The position numbers and the translations under genes were made by a program. From Lancefieldella parvula DSM 20469 (GTDB taxonomy: Bacteria; Actinomycetota; Coriobacteriia; Coriobacteriales; Atopobiaceae): 64,000 nucleotides of DNA. The stretch's first letter is position 1. Each line of letters begins with the position of its first letter. Of the stretch, positions 17,242 to 26,420 are shown in pieces. The stretch is from positions 744,001 to 808,000 of the forward strand of contig NC_013203.1 of assembly GCF_000024225.1 (NCBI RefSeq). Direction: 5' to 3'. The notes under the pieces were generated by a model. The model worked only from the letters and a program-made list of their open reading frames with translations, had not been told where the DNA came from and searched no databases.

Positions 17242-17980
17242 TGTTATTGATTACACCGAAGGAACAAGTTTCCTTCATAAGGCAAATCCCGTAGCCAAAC
17301 TTATATTTGCTCTTGAACTCTTTATTGCTGCCTTTGCTGCACACGGAATATTTGAGGTACTTGCAGTTTTGGTACTCACAATTCTTGTGGGAGTTGTCTC
17401 ACAGAATGCTCAGAAGACTTTTAAGCTGGTATTTGGCTTTTCGGTCTTAGGCCTTATTTTGTGTATTGTTCAGACGCTTGTTGCTCCTGCTGGTCAACAA
17501 CTCTTTTTATTCATCACGGTAGGTGGTTTAGAGCGCGGTTTTAACGTTGCTCTAAAAACAATAGCGCTGGCTTTGCCGCTGCTTTCTATGCTTTCACTTA
17601 TGCGTGTAGAAGACCTTATGAACGCACTTGTAGAAGTTGTACATGTTCCATATCCGTATGCGTTTACCATTGCAACTGTTTTGCGCTTTGTGCCCGTATT
17701 TGCTTCCGAGATGAACCATATCATGGAAGCTCAGATGGCTCGTGGTGTTGAGTTTGATACCAAAAATCCGCTTAAGAAGCTCCAGCTCACCATGCCTTTA
17801 ATTGTTCCTTTGTTGGTGAGTTCCGTTAAAAAAGCAGACGCTTCTGCATTAGCGGCTGAGCAGCGGGGTTTCTATTTAAGGAATGCTTCATCTGCATTTA
17901 AACGTTACTCTTTAGCTCCAGCTGACTTTGCATTGATGGCTTTTGGTGTAGCGATAATTGTTGTTATCCTCGTGTTCTAG
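17234..17980 (+). CDS. ECF transporter T component
   Basis: I place the start at the GTG at 17234, which overlaps the end of the ATPase gene and has AAGGAGG ten bases before; an upstream in-frame ATG would sit on that site. The 248-residue membrane protein has about five helices and two coupling motifs of the EcfT type, AQMARGVEF and AAEQRGFY, whose Arg-Gly pairs contact the ATPases. It completes the S-AA'-T set. No terminator is visible between it and obg 72 bases later. Confidence 0.92.
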   Translation: MGSVIDYTEGTSFLHKANPVAKLIFALELFIAAFAAHGIFEVLAVLVLTILVGVVSQNAQKTFKLVFGFSVLGLILCIVQTLVAPAGQQLFLFITVGGLERGFNVALKTIALALPLLSMLSLMRVEDLMNALVEVVHVPYPYAFTIATVLRFVPVFASEMNHIMEAQMARGVEFDTKNPLKKLQLTMPLIVPLLVSSVKKADASALAAEQRGFYLRNASSAFKRYSLAPADFALMAFGVAIIVVILVF

Positions 17981-19501
<1,521 letters not shown>

Positions 19502-19504
19502 TGT

Positions 19505-20191
19505 ATGGCAGTTGACGTTTTAAATAACATGCATCCTGGTTTGCCTCGTTTGGGACAGGACAAAAACCGTACCTATCGTTTGGGAATCATGGGCGGAACC
19601 TTTGATCCCATTCATAATGGCCACTTGGTAGCTGCTGAGCAGGCATACGATGACCTGCATCTTGATGTGGTTGTCTTTATGCCTGCTGGACGCCCTGCGT
19701 TTAAACAAAATAAGGGAGTTACTAGGGGAGAAGACCGTTACTCGATGACGCTTTTGGCAACCTCAGATAACCCTCATTTTGTAGCTTCTCGTTTTGAAGT
19801 GGATTATGAGGGCATCACCTATACCGCTGATACCTTAAGAAGACTACGTAAGGTATATCCTTCTAACGTTGAGTTTTTCTTTATTACTGGTGCAGATGCA
19901 ATAGCCGATATCGTTACCTGGAAAGACGCAAAGAGTGTATCAGAACTTGCCCACTTTGTTGCTGCAACACGCCCTGGTTATGAGTTGAGTCGCGCTCAAA
20001 AGGTTATTACAGACTCACCTTATGATTTCAAGGTGACCTATCTTGAGGTTCCAGCACTGGCAATTTCATCAAGCTATTTGCGTAGTAGAGTTCAAAACGG
20101 TCAGAGCCTCAGATATCTTACGCCTGATTCAGTAACGGGCTACATTCATAAGCATGGTCTTTACGGTGCTGATTCAATACCGCTCAATTAA
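19505..20191 (+). CDS. nadD: Nicotinate-nucleotide adenylyltransferase
   Basis: NadD converts nicotinate mononucleotide and ATP to deamido-NAD in NAD synthesis. The 228-residue protein carries the nucleotidyltransferase motif GTFDPIHNGHL and the C-terminal ISSSYLRSRV. A non-conserved N-terminal stretch of about 25 residues precedes LGIMGGTFDP; the start at 19505 comes three bases after the obg stop. obg-nadD-yqeK-rsfS is a common bacterial order. Confidence 0.95.
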   Translation: MAVDVLNNMHPGLPRLGQDKNRTYRLGIMGGTFDPIHNGHLVAAEQAYDDLHLDVVVFMPAGRPAFKQNKGVTRGEDRYSMTLLATSDNPHFVASRFEVDYEGITYTADTLRRLRKVYPSNVEFFFITGADAIADIVTWKDAKSVSELAHFVAATRPGYELSRAQKVITDSPYDFKVTYLEVPALAISSSYLRSRVQNGQSLRYLTPDSVTGYIHKHGLYGADSIPLN

Positions 20192-20223
20192 GTGATTAAA
20201 GCTAAAGCTACCTGTTATTCAGA

Positions 20224-20254
20224 TTGACATACGCTATCGACAAGGCGTTACCAT
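20224..20254 (+). promoter_or_regulatory. Possible promoter before yqeK
   Basis: Perfect TTGACA (20224-20229) with TACCAT (20249-20254) at 19 bases. The -10 is weak. It lies in the 104-base gap between nadD and yqeK, in which I see no other feature. Confidence 0.3.
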
Positions 20255-20295
20255 GCAGATAAATATTAGCTTGACTTAGAACTGTGTAGGAAATA

Positions 20296-20934
20296 ATGGA
20301 AAGAACACTTATATCAAAAGATATTCTTTATACCCTAGAACAACAGACGCTTATTAATCAGCTGGAGTCTGATCTGAAGTCTCATATGTATGACAAGAAT
20401 CCTAAACGTTTTGCACACTCTATCTCTGTTGGACATTGTGCAGAAACGCTTGCACAGGTTTATGGTGCAGATATGTTTAGCGCTCGTGTTGCAGGTATTT
20501 TGCATGATTGGGAGAAGTTACTCTCTGACGCAGATACCCTTGAACTGGCAGAGCGCTTTCGTATTCAAGTAGAAGCGCCTTATCAGAAAATTGTAGGACT
20601 CTTGCATGGTCCTCTCGCCGCAAAAACTCTACCAGCAATCTATCCTTGGCTCTCTAATGAGATTCTCAGTGCTATTCAGAAGCACACCGCAGGTGACCGA
20701 CAGATGAGCAAGCTGGATAAAATTTTGTATGTAGCAGACCTTATTGAACCGCTGCGTCCAAACTTTACAGCAGTTGAAGAGTCACGAAACGTATATTTAC
20801 GCGGTGGTTCTCTCGATGAGCTTTATGAGTCGGCGTTTTGTAACGTTATGATGTATGTAATTTCATCAAGAAGGTATTTGTATCCAAACTCAATTGCCCT
20901 ATACAATGAGATGATTGAAAAGACATCTAAGTAG
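20296..20934 (+). CDS. yqeK: HD-domain phosphohydrolase YqeK (Ap4A hydrolase family)
   Basis: The 212-residue protein has the HD metal-binding pattern: RFAHSISV, GILHDWEK, then HGPLAAK, KHTAGD and VADLIEP. YqeK proteins cleave diadenosine tetraphosphate symmetrically to two ADP. Its place between nadD and rsfS is typical. An AGGAAAT precedes the ATG. Confidence 0.92.
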   Translation: MERTLISKDILYTLEQQTLINQLESDLKSHMYDKNPKRFAHSISVGHCAETLAQVYGADMFSARVAGILHDWEKLLSDADTLELAERFRIQVEAPYQKIVGLLHGPLAAKTLPAIYPWLSNEILSAIQKHTAGDRQMSKLDKILYVADLIEPLRPNFTAVEESRNVYLRGGSLDELYESAFCNVMMYVISSRRYLYPNSIALYNEMIEKTSK

Positions 20935-20963
20935 CTTGGCTACATGAGAAAACGGAGAAATTC

Positions 20964-21440
20964 ATGGCTGTAACTTCACTTGAGCTTGCAAAGACTGCTG
21001 CAATTGCTGCAGATCAAAAGAAAGCTGAAGATATTCTTGTCCTTGACCTTACTGGATTGAGTGATGTTTGCGATTACTTTGTTATCTGCACTGGCGGAAA
21101 TGCTCGTTTGGCTGACGCAATTGTTGATGAAGTTCGCGAGAAGGTCACAGCAAATTGTGGCGTTCGTCCTATTTCAACTGAGGGTCGTGACGGTCTCAAT
21201 TGGATTCTTATTGATTATGGTTCAGTTGTTGTTCATGTATTTCAGCCTGAGGTAAGGTCTTACTATCGTCTTGAGAGACTTTGGGCAGATGCTCCTCGTA
21301 TAGAGCTTGATATTGAAGGAGCTATGACTTCTGAGATTCCTTGTGCCGATCTTCCAGAAGATGCATTGGCTCCAGCCTTTGAACTTTCTGAGGATGACCT
21401 GGTAGATAATCTTCCAGAATCGGTTGATCCTACTGAGTAG
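20964..21440 (+). CDS. rsfS: Ribosomal silencing factor RsfS
   Basis: RsfS binds L14 and blocks subunit joining when nutrients are low. Motifs include ILVLDLTGLSDVCDYFVICTG and GLNWILIDYGSVVVHVF. The family is usually about 110-120 residues; this one has 158, the extra ~40 being an acidic, proline-containing tail (LPEDALAPAFELSEDDLVDN). It is the last gene of the run; the transcript probably ends at a terminator lying inside the convergent dinB gene. Confidence 0.95.
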   Translation: MAVTSLELAKTAAIAADQKKAEDILVLDLTGLSDVCDYFVICTGGNARLADAIVDEVREKVTANCGVRPISTEGRDGLNWILIDYGSVVVHVFQPEVRSYYRLERLWADAPRIELDIEGAMTSEIPCADLPEDALAPAFELSEDDLVDNLPESVDPTE

Positions 21441-21450
21441 TTTTGGCGTT

Positions 21451-22785
21451 CTATATTTGTTCGTTTTTCCCTGTAGGCATGGTGTCTGAAACGCGATGTT
21501 CAAAGCGTAAATCTCTACCATATTGCACTACACTAGCACCAAATTTATCTTTGAGTTTATCAGTTACCTCGGAAAGATGACGTAAGTCACTCCGAGGTTT
21601 CTTTTTTGTTGTTGGGACAGATGCTCCAGTGTTAAATGTATCTTCAGATTGATCAAAAAGAGACGTTTGAACAGGCTTGCTATTGTCTTCGTCAGTAAAA
21701 GAACTAATACCAACGCCAAGTAGTCTTACTGGTTGACCTTCCTTCCAAATTGTTGGAAGAAGGTTAACAGCAATTTCTGCAAATAGGTGCTCATCATCAG
21801 TTGGTATGGACATTCTTTTTTGAACTGTATGTGACTCTGTTGCAGATGCTTTCACTTTAAGCGTTACGGTAAAACCTTGTAACTGTTTTTTACGAAGACG
21901 TCTTCCTACAACACCAGAGATGTGTCTGATTGCCTCTTCTATTTCTTGTTTATCAAACAAGTCCGTTTCAAAGGTTCTCTCGTTAGAAACAGACTTAACA
22001 TCTCGAGGGTGGGCTGCTTCATGAACTTCCGAAACTTCTTTTCCCTGCGCTCGTAGAATCATCTTTGAAGCTGTGTTGCCAACAAAGGAAGTTAGATAGG
22101 TACTATCTGCTCTTGAGAGCTCTCCAAGAGTTCTGATTCCTTGCTGATGAAGCGTTTTTGCCATAGCAGGGCCAATGCCGCTCATAGCCTCAATAGGTAG
22201 TGGTGCTAGAAAATGGCTTTCTGTACCAGGGAACACTGCAGTAAGGCCGCGAGGTTTTTCTTGCTCAGAGGCAATTTTGGCAATTGTTTTGTTTGTTCCC
22301 AGGCCAATGGAGCAAGTAATACCTAGTGCCGCAACTTTCTTTTGTATCCGCTTACAAATCTCCAAAGGGTTTTCTTTAGAAAATCTTCCAGGAGTAATAT
22401 CAAAAAATGCCTCATCAATAGAAACTTGTTCAACAAGGGGAGTCTCGTCTTTGAGAAATCCCATAACAAGAGAGCTCATTTCAGAGTATCTGTTATAGCG
22501 TCCAGGAGTCCAAATTGCTTGTGGGCAAAGCTTGACGGCAGTAGCTGAAGCCATGGCAGAATGCACACCATACTTTCTAGCCTCATAAGATGCAGTTGAA
22601 ACAACGCCTCGTTTGTGAGGAGAACCACCTACAATTACTGGTTTTCCACGCCACTCAGGATGATCAAGTTGTTCCACAGACGCAAAGAATGCATCAAGGT
22701 CAAGAAGACCAATGGCTTTACCATGCCACTCAAAATCACATGATTTACGTGCGATTTTAGCTGATATGTTCTTTGATATTCCCAT
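21451..22785 (-). CDS. dinB: DNA polymerase IV (Y family)
   Basis: DinB copies damaged DNA and causes untargeted mutations under stress. The 444-residue protein shows LLDLDAFFASVEQLDHPEWR, VVSTASYEARKYGVHS, QVSIDEAFFDIT and CSIGLGTNKTIAKIASEQ, which include the catalytic carboxylates (the D of LDLDAFF and the DE of SIDEAFF), then the helix-hairpin-helix and little-finger domains. No beta-clamp motif is obvious, though QTSLFDQ near residue 383 fits the QxxLF clamp-binding pattern. No SD precedes the ATG; a -10-like TATACA ends eight bases upstream, so the mRNA may be leaderless. A LexA-like box overlaps the -35. Confidence 0.95.
   Translation of the reverse strand: MGISKNISAKIARKSCDFEWHGKAIGLLDLDAFFASVEQLDHPEWRGKPVIVGGSPHKRGVVSTASYEARKYGVHSAMASATAVKLCPQAIWTPGRYNRYSEMSSLVMGFLKDETPLVEQVSIDEAFFDITPGRFSKENPLEICKRIQKKVAALGITCSIGLGTNKTIAKIASEQEKPRGLTAVFPGTESHFLAPLPIEAMSGIGPAMAKTLHQQGIRTLGELSRADSTYLTSFVGNTASKMILRAQGKEVSEVHEAAHPRDVKSVSNERTFETDLFDKQEIEEAIRHISGVVGRRLRKKQLQGFTVTLKVKASATESHTVQKRMSIPTDDEHLFAEIAVNLLPTIWKEGQPVRLLGVGISSFTDEDNSKPVQTSLFDQSEDTFNTGASVPTTKKKPRSDLRHLSEVTDKLKDKFGASVVQYGRDLRFEHRVSDTMPTGKNEQI
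21566..21608 (+). terminator. Terminator of the rsfS transcript, inside dinB
   Basis: Outer stem ACCTCGGA (21566-21573) with TCCGAGGT (21591-21598), inner stem TGAC/GTCA around GTAA, then TTTCTTTTTT on the + strand. It lies 126 bases beyond the rsfS stop and within dinB codons. In the dinB direction it is followed by no T run. Confidence 0.75.
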
Positions 22786-22793
22786 GGAAATAG

Positions 22794-22820
22794 TGTATAC
22801 TTTTTTGAAAAATAGAACAA
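22794..22820 (-). promoter_or_regulatory. dinB promoter
   Basis: On the - strand, TTGTTC (22820-22815), 15 bases, then TATACA (22799-22794). CTTGTT two bases further upstream gives a 17-base spacer. The start codon follows the -10 by eight bases, which suggests a leaderless transcript. Confidence 0.5.
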
Positions 22821-22827
22821 GTGTTTC
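22814..22827. promoter_or_regulatory. LexA (SOS) box at dinB
   Basis: AGAACAAGTGTTTC fits the Gram-positive SOS-box pattern GAAC-RNRY-GTTY, with GAAC, AAGT and GTTT. It overlaps the -35 of the dinB promoter, where bound LexA would block RNA polymerase. dinB is a classical SOS gene. Confidence 0.65.
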
Positions 22828-22972
22828 ATAAATAAATTACGAGTACTTTTTGAAGAGAACAAATTTATACTTTTCGAGGTTAATGCGTTGTTGTACACTT
22901 GTAACCCGATTTGTGGCTTTGCGGTGCAGCCCATCTAACATCCGAGGCACCGCTCGTATGGAGGAGTTTTCA

Positions 22973-23344
22973 TTGGCAGTTAAGATTCGTCTGGCCCGTC
23001 ACGGTGCCAAGAAGCGTCCGTACTATCGCGTAGTTGTCGCTGATGGTCGTATGCCTCGCGATGGTCGTTACATTGAAGAAGTCGGTCGTTATAACCCACT
23101 GACTAGCCCTAAGACGATTGACATTAACCTCGAGAAGGTTGATGAGTGGGTAGCAAAGGGCGCTCAGCCAACAAATGCAGTTTCTCACCTCATTGAGATT
23201 GCTCGTACTGGCGCTCCAGTTGTAGAGAAGAAGACCAAGCTCTCCAAGAAGGCACAGGCAAAGGCTGCTGCAGCTGCAGAGGCCGCTGCTGAGGCTGCTA
23301 CCGCAGCTGCTGCTGAGGAGTCCGAGGCTTCAGAGGCTGAGTAA
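22973..23344 (+). CDS. rpsP: 30S ribosomal protein S16
   Basis: The start is TTG at 22973: it gives the conserved [19 protein letters not shown] opening and has GGAGGAG eight bases before. An in-frame ATG at 22958 overlaps that site and is less likely. S16 is an assembly protein of the small subunit. The 123-residue product exceeds the common ~85-90 because of an Ala/Glu-rich tail of about 35 residues. The 187-base gap from dinB holds the SOS box and possible -10 elements (TATACT at 22866, TACACT near 22898), but no clear complete promoter. Confidence 0.95.
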   Translation: MAVKIRLARHGAKKRPYYRVVVADGRMPRDGRYIEEVGRYNPLTSPKTIDINLEKVDEWVAKGAQPTNAVSHLIEIARTGAPVVEKKTKLSKKAQAKAAAAAEAAAEAATAAAAEESEASEAE

Positions 23345-23347
23345 ATC

Positions 23348-23650
23348 GTGTCTGAATTTACAGAGCCCACTGAGGTAGACGCTGTCGATAAAGACATTCA
23401 AGAGATGCCTTCTGATAAGGTTGCTGACCTTGTTGAGTATATCGTTTGTGGTCTTGTCGATAATGAAGATGCTGTCGCACTCGACGTCACCGATCGCGAG
23501 GATGGAGCCTTGATTGAGGTCTCTTGTTCTGAGGAAGACGCTGGGCGTGTCATCGGCCGCAAGGGTAGAACCATTAAGGCTATTCGTACTTTGGCTCGTG
23601 CTCTTGGCCAGCGTGTTGGTACCTCTGTTGATGTCGAGGTTGTAGGCTAA
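23348..23650 (+). CDS. khpA: KH-domain RNA-binding protein KhpA
   Basis: The 100-residue protein has a single KH domain with the RNA-contacting GRKG loop at residues 70-73 (AGRVIGRKGRTIKAIRTLAR). KhpA (YlqC) binds RNA, often with KhpB/Jag, and affects cell division and elongation in Gram-positive cocci. It has a ~20-residue non-conserved head and starts at GTG three bases after rpsP. The order rpsP-khpA-rimM-trmD is standard. Confidence 0.93.
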   Translation: MSEFTEPTEVDAVDKDIQEMPSDKVADLVEYIVCGLVDNEDAVALDVTDREDGALIEVSCSEEDAGRVIGRKGRTIKAIRTLARALGQRVGTSVDVEVVG

Positions 23651-23652
23651 TT

Positions 23653-24174
23653 TTGCGTAAACACTGGCGAGCAATTGCTCAAATTGTTAAAACGCATGGT
23701 AAAAGAGGGAAGGTTGTGACGGTTCCCGTTCACAGCCTTCCTTCTCTTATAGCTGAAGGCATGACAGTTGTTCCTGTTCCACCTGCGCTCAAAGGCCCAA
23801 GGAAGTTCTCGGTTATCTCTGTTGAGTCAGATGATAGAGAAGGTAGTCTTGTAACCTTTGAAGACGTAACTACCATCTCTGATGCAGAAGAACTTGTTGG
23901 TAAAACGCTTCTGGTAGAAGAAGATTGTCTTCCAGAAAACTTTGGTCTGGTAAATACTTCTCTGCTTGTTGGTAGGGAAGTACGTGATAAAGAGCATGGT
24001 TCTCTGGGTGAAATTACAGAAGTTCTTGTTGGACCTACACAAAATGTGTGGGTAATAGAAGGGTCTTATGGCCAAATTATGATGCCTGCTGTTGATGAAT
24101 TTATTCACGAGGCTCCAGTTGAAGGCTCTATTACTGTTTCTATTCCTCAGGGACTTCTTAGGTTAGGTGAGTAG
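23653..24174 (+). CDS. rimM: Ribosome maturation factor RimM
   Basis: RimM helps assemble the head of the 30S subunit near S19. The 173-residue protein has the N-terminal barrel (IAQIVKTHGKRGKVVTVPV) and the PRC-like C-terminal domain (MMPAVDEFIHEAPVEGSITV). The start is TTG directly after khpA; no strong ribosome-binding site is seen, so translation is probably coupled. Confidence 0.93.
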   Translation: MRKHWRAIAQIVKTHGKRGKVVTVPVHSLPSLIAEGMTVVPVPPALKGPRKFSVISVESDDREGSLVTFEDVTTISDAEELVGKTLLVEEDCLPENFGLVNTSLLVGREVRDKEHGSLGEITEVLVGPTQNVWVIEGSYGQIMMPAVDEFIHEAPVEGSITVSIPQGLLRLGE

Positions 24175-24175
24175 C

Positions 24176-24925
24176 ATGCGTCTAGAAACGCTCTCAGTAT
24201 TTCCTGAGGTCTTCTCGCCCTATTTAAACGCTTCAATTATGGGTAGAGCGCAAAAGGCAAACATTTTTGAGTTTTATACACATGATTTGCGCGACTGGAC
24301 ACATGATAGACATCGTACGGTTGACGATGCCCCGTTTGGCGGCGGACAAGGCATGCTTATGAAGCCTGCCCCCATTTTTGAGGCAGTTCGTGAGATTTCT
24401 AATCAGGCTGACGTCAAGCCATATGTGGTGTTTTTCTCGCCAGTGGGTAGATCATATTCTCAAGTAATTGCCCAAGAGTTTGCTCAAAAAGAGCGTATTT
24501 TGTTTGTTTGTGGTCGCTATGAGGGTATGGATGAGCGCGTCTATGAGCTGGCAGATGACGTTATTTCTATGGGAGATTATGTACTGACTGGCGGAGAGCT
24601 TCCTGCGCTTACCGTGATTGATTCGGTTGTTCGCTTGCTTCCCGGCGCGCTTGGCGATGAGATGAGCTCTCAGGATGAGTCCTTTTCCGACGATGGCCTT
24701 TTAGAGTATGCTCAGTACACGCGACCAGCAAACTTTGAGGGGCGAGAAGTTCCGTCTGTGCTTCTGTCTGGAGATCACGGGGCAGTTGCAGTCTGGAGAC
24801 GACACTCTGCACTTGCTCGTACGTATGCTTGGCGTCCGGATCTTTTAGAGAACGCTCAACTTACTGATGAGGACAGAGCGTATTTAGCAGCGCTTAATCA
24901 GCAATCTGGTGATGAAGATGAGTAG
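24176..24925 (+). CDS. trmD: tRNA (guanine37-N1)-methyltransferase TrmD
   Basis: TrmD methylates G37 next to the anticodon and prevents frameshifting. The ATG at 24176 gives the family opening MRLETLSVFPEVFSPY. Knot motifs include DDAPFGGGQGML, FVCGRYEGMDERV and MGDYVLTGGELPAL. The product has 249 residues, the usual length. It starts one base after rimM ends, and its end overlaps lepB. Confidence 0.96.
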   Translation: MRLETLSVFPEVFSPYLNASIMGRAQKANIFEFYTHDLRDWTHDRHRTVDDAPFGGGQGMLMKPAPIFEAVREISNQADVKPYVVFFSPVGRSYSQVIAQEFAQKERILFVCGRYEGMDERVYELADDVISMGDYVLTGGELPALTVIDSVVRLLPGALGDEMSSQDESFSDDGLLEYAQYTRPANFEGREVPSVLLSGDHGAVAVWRRHSALARTYAWRPDLLENAQLTDEDRAYLAALNQQSGDEDE

Positions 24926-25472
24926 TGAACATTCTAAAGTACTTGAACTTTTTGAGTACCTGGTAATTGTTGCAGTTGCAGTTGCAATCGCCTTTTTTAT
25001 CAGGACTTTTGTTGCTGAGGTGTATGAAGTTCCAACAGGTTCTATGCTTAACACCATTCAGCTAGGAGATCGACTGGTAGGAGAGAAGCTTACCTATCGT
25101 TTTGGAGGCACTCCTCAAGTAGGCGATGTAGTTACCTTCACCAGCCCTCAGAATCCCGATACGCTTTTAGTCAAACGTGTTATTGCTACAGCAGGTCAAA
25201 CGGTAGATTTGCGCGATGGTGCCGTATATGTTGATGGACAGCTGATGGACGAACCTTATACTGAAGGCAAGCCAACGTATTCTCTTGCAGATCGCACGGG
25301 TGCCGTGATTCAGAATTATCCGTATACTGTTCCTGAGGGTCATATTTTTGTTATGGGAGACAACAGAACAAACTCGCTGGATTCCAGATATTTTGGAGCT
25401 GTTTCGGTCTCTACTGTGACCTCTAAGGCAATGTTTATTTTTTGGCCCTTTGACCATGCTCGCGGGCTATAG
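24918..25472 (+). CDS. lepB: Signal peptidase I
   Basis: Type I signal peptidase cleaves signal peptides of exported proteins. After a short cytoplasmic head there is one membrane helix (about residues 14-32), then the catalytic Ser in EVPTGSMLNTI and the Lys in DTLLVKRVIA, plus VYVDGQLMDEPY and MGDNRTNSLDSRYFG. I took the ATG at 24918; in-frame ATG 24912 and GTG 24909 are equally possible. It overlaps trmD. About 184 residues. Confidence 0.95.
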   Translation: MSSEHSKVLELFEYLVIVAVAVAIAFFIRTFVAEVYEVPTGSMLNTIQLGDRLVGEKLTYRFGGTPQVGDVVTFTSPQNPDTLLVKRVIATAGQTVDLRDGAVYVDGQLMDEPYTEGKPTYSLADRTGAVIQNYPYTVPEGHIFVMGDNRTNSLDSRYFGAVSVSTVTSKAMFIFWPFDHARGL

Positions 25473-25505
25473 TACAAACGTCGAACATTTGAGAGAAAGA
25501 ACATC

Positions 25506-26420
25506 ATGAGCGCAACACCACTAACGTTTCAAGATATGATTTTGACCCTTGAACACTATTGGGCAGAAAAGGGCTGCACGATCATGCAGCCATACGACTC
25601 TGAGGTGGGTGCTGGTACCTTCCACACCGCAACTATTCTGCGCTCACTTGGCCCCGATGCCTGGCGTACTTGCTATCCACAACCTTGTCGTCGTCCTGCT
25701 GATGGACGCTATGGCGAGAACCCCAACCGCTTGCAGCACTACTATCAGTTCCAGGTCTTGCTTAAGCCATCTCCTGCAGACTCCCAAGATCTCTATCTTG
25801 GTTCACTTGCTGCTATTGGCCTTGATCCAAAAGATCACGACGTTCGCTTTGTCGAGGACGACTGGGAGAGCCCAACTCTTGGTGCTTGGGGTCTTGGTTG
25901 GGAGGTTTGGCTCAATGGTATGGAGGTTACTCAGTTCACTTACTTCCAGCAGGTAGGCGGCATTGAGGTAGATCCAGTCCCTGTTGAGATTACGTATGGT
26001 CTTGAGCGCATTGCTATGTATGCCCAGGGTGTTGATTCTGTCTATGACCTGGTATGGAGCTATCTTCCAGATGGTACTCCAATGACTTACGGTCAGGTAT
26101 TCCTTGAAAATGAGCGTGAGTTCTCAACCTATAACTTTGAGGTAGCTAACATTGACTTAATGCGCGAGAAGTTCGACGAGTATGAAGCAGAGTGTCATAG
26201 CTGCCTTGAGCGAAAACTTCCACTTCCTGCTTATGACTGTGTCATGAAGTGTAGCCACGCATTTAACTTGCTTGACTCTCGCGGTGCTCTTTCTGCTGTT
26301 GAGCGAGCTAACTATATTCTTCGCGTTCGTACTGTTGCCAAAGCATGTTGCGAATCGTATTTGGAGGAGGTTGCTTCTAAGAAAGCACCTGCGTCAACTA
26401 CTCAGGAGGAGGTGGCTTAA
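25506..26420 (+). CDS. glyQ: Glycyl-tRNA synthetase alpha subunit
   Basis: The alpha chain of the two-subunit bacterial glycyl-tRNA synthetase (304 residues) activates glycine. Family sequence is unmistakable: [56 protein letters not shown] and [13 protein letters not shown]. It lies 33 bases after lepB, too close for a T-box leader, and abuts glyS directly. Confidence 0.98.
   Translation: MSATPLTFQDMILTLEHYWAEKGCTIMQPYDSEVGAGTFHTATILRSLGPDAWRTCYPQPCRRPADGRYGENPNRLQHYYQFQVLLKPSPADSQDLYLGSLAAIGLDPKDHDVRFVEDDWESPTLGAWGLGWEVWLNGMEVTQFTYFQQVGGIEVDPVPVEITYGLERIAMYAQGVDSVYDLVWSYLPDGTPMTYGQVFLENEREFSTYNFEVANIDLMREKFDEYEAECHSCLERKLPLPAYDCVMKCSHAFNLLDSRGALSAVERANYILRVRTVAKACCESYLEEVASKKAPASTTQEEVA

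Noticed and set aside
15663-17344. Open frames on the - strand across the ECF ATPase and T-subunit genes
   Set aside because: Antisense shadows without start signals or recognisable motifs.
22850-22972. Longer rpsP product starting upstream at 22850 or 22958
   Set aside because: Conserved S16 begins at the TTG at 22973, and the ribosome-binding site lies between the upstream ATG and that TTG.
25473-25505. T-box leader before glyQ, and likewise before proS (48662-48701)
   Set aside because: The gaps are only 33 and 40 bases and contain no T-box consensus.
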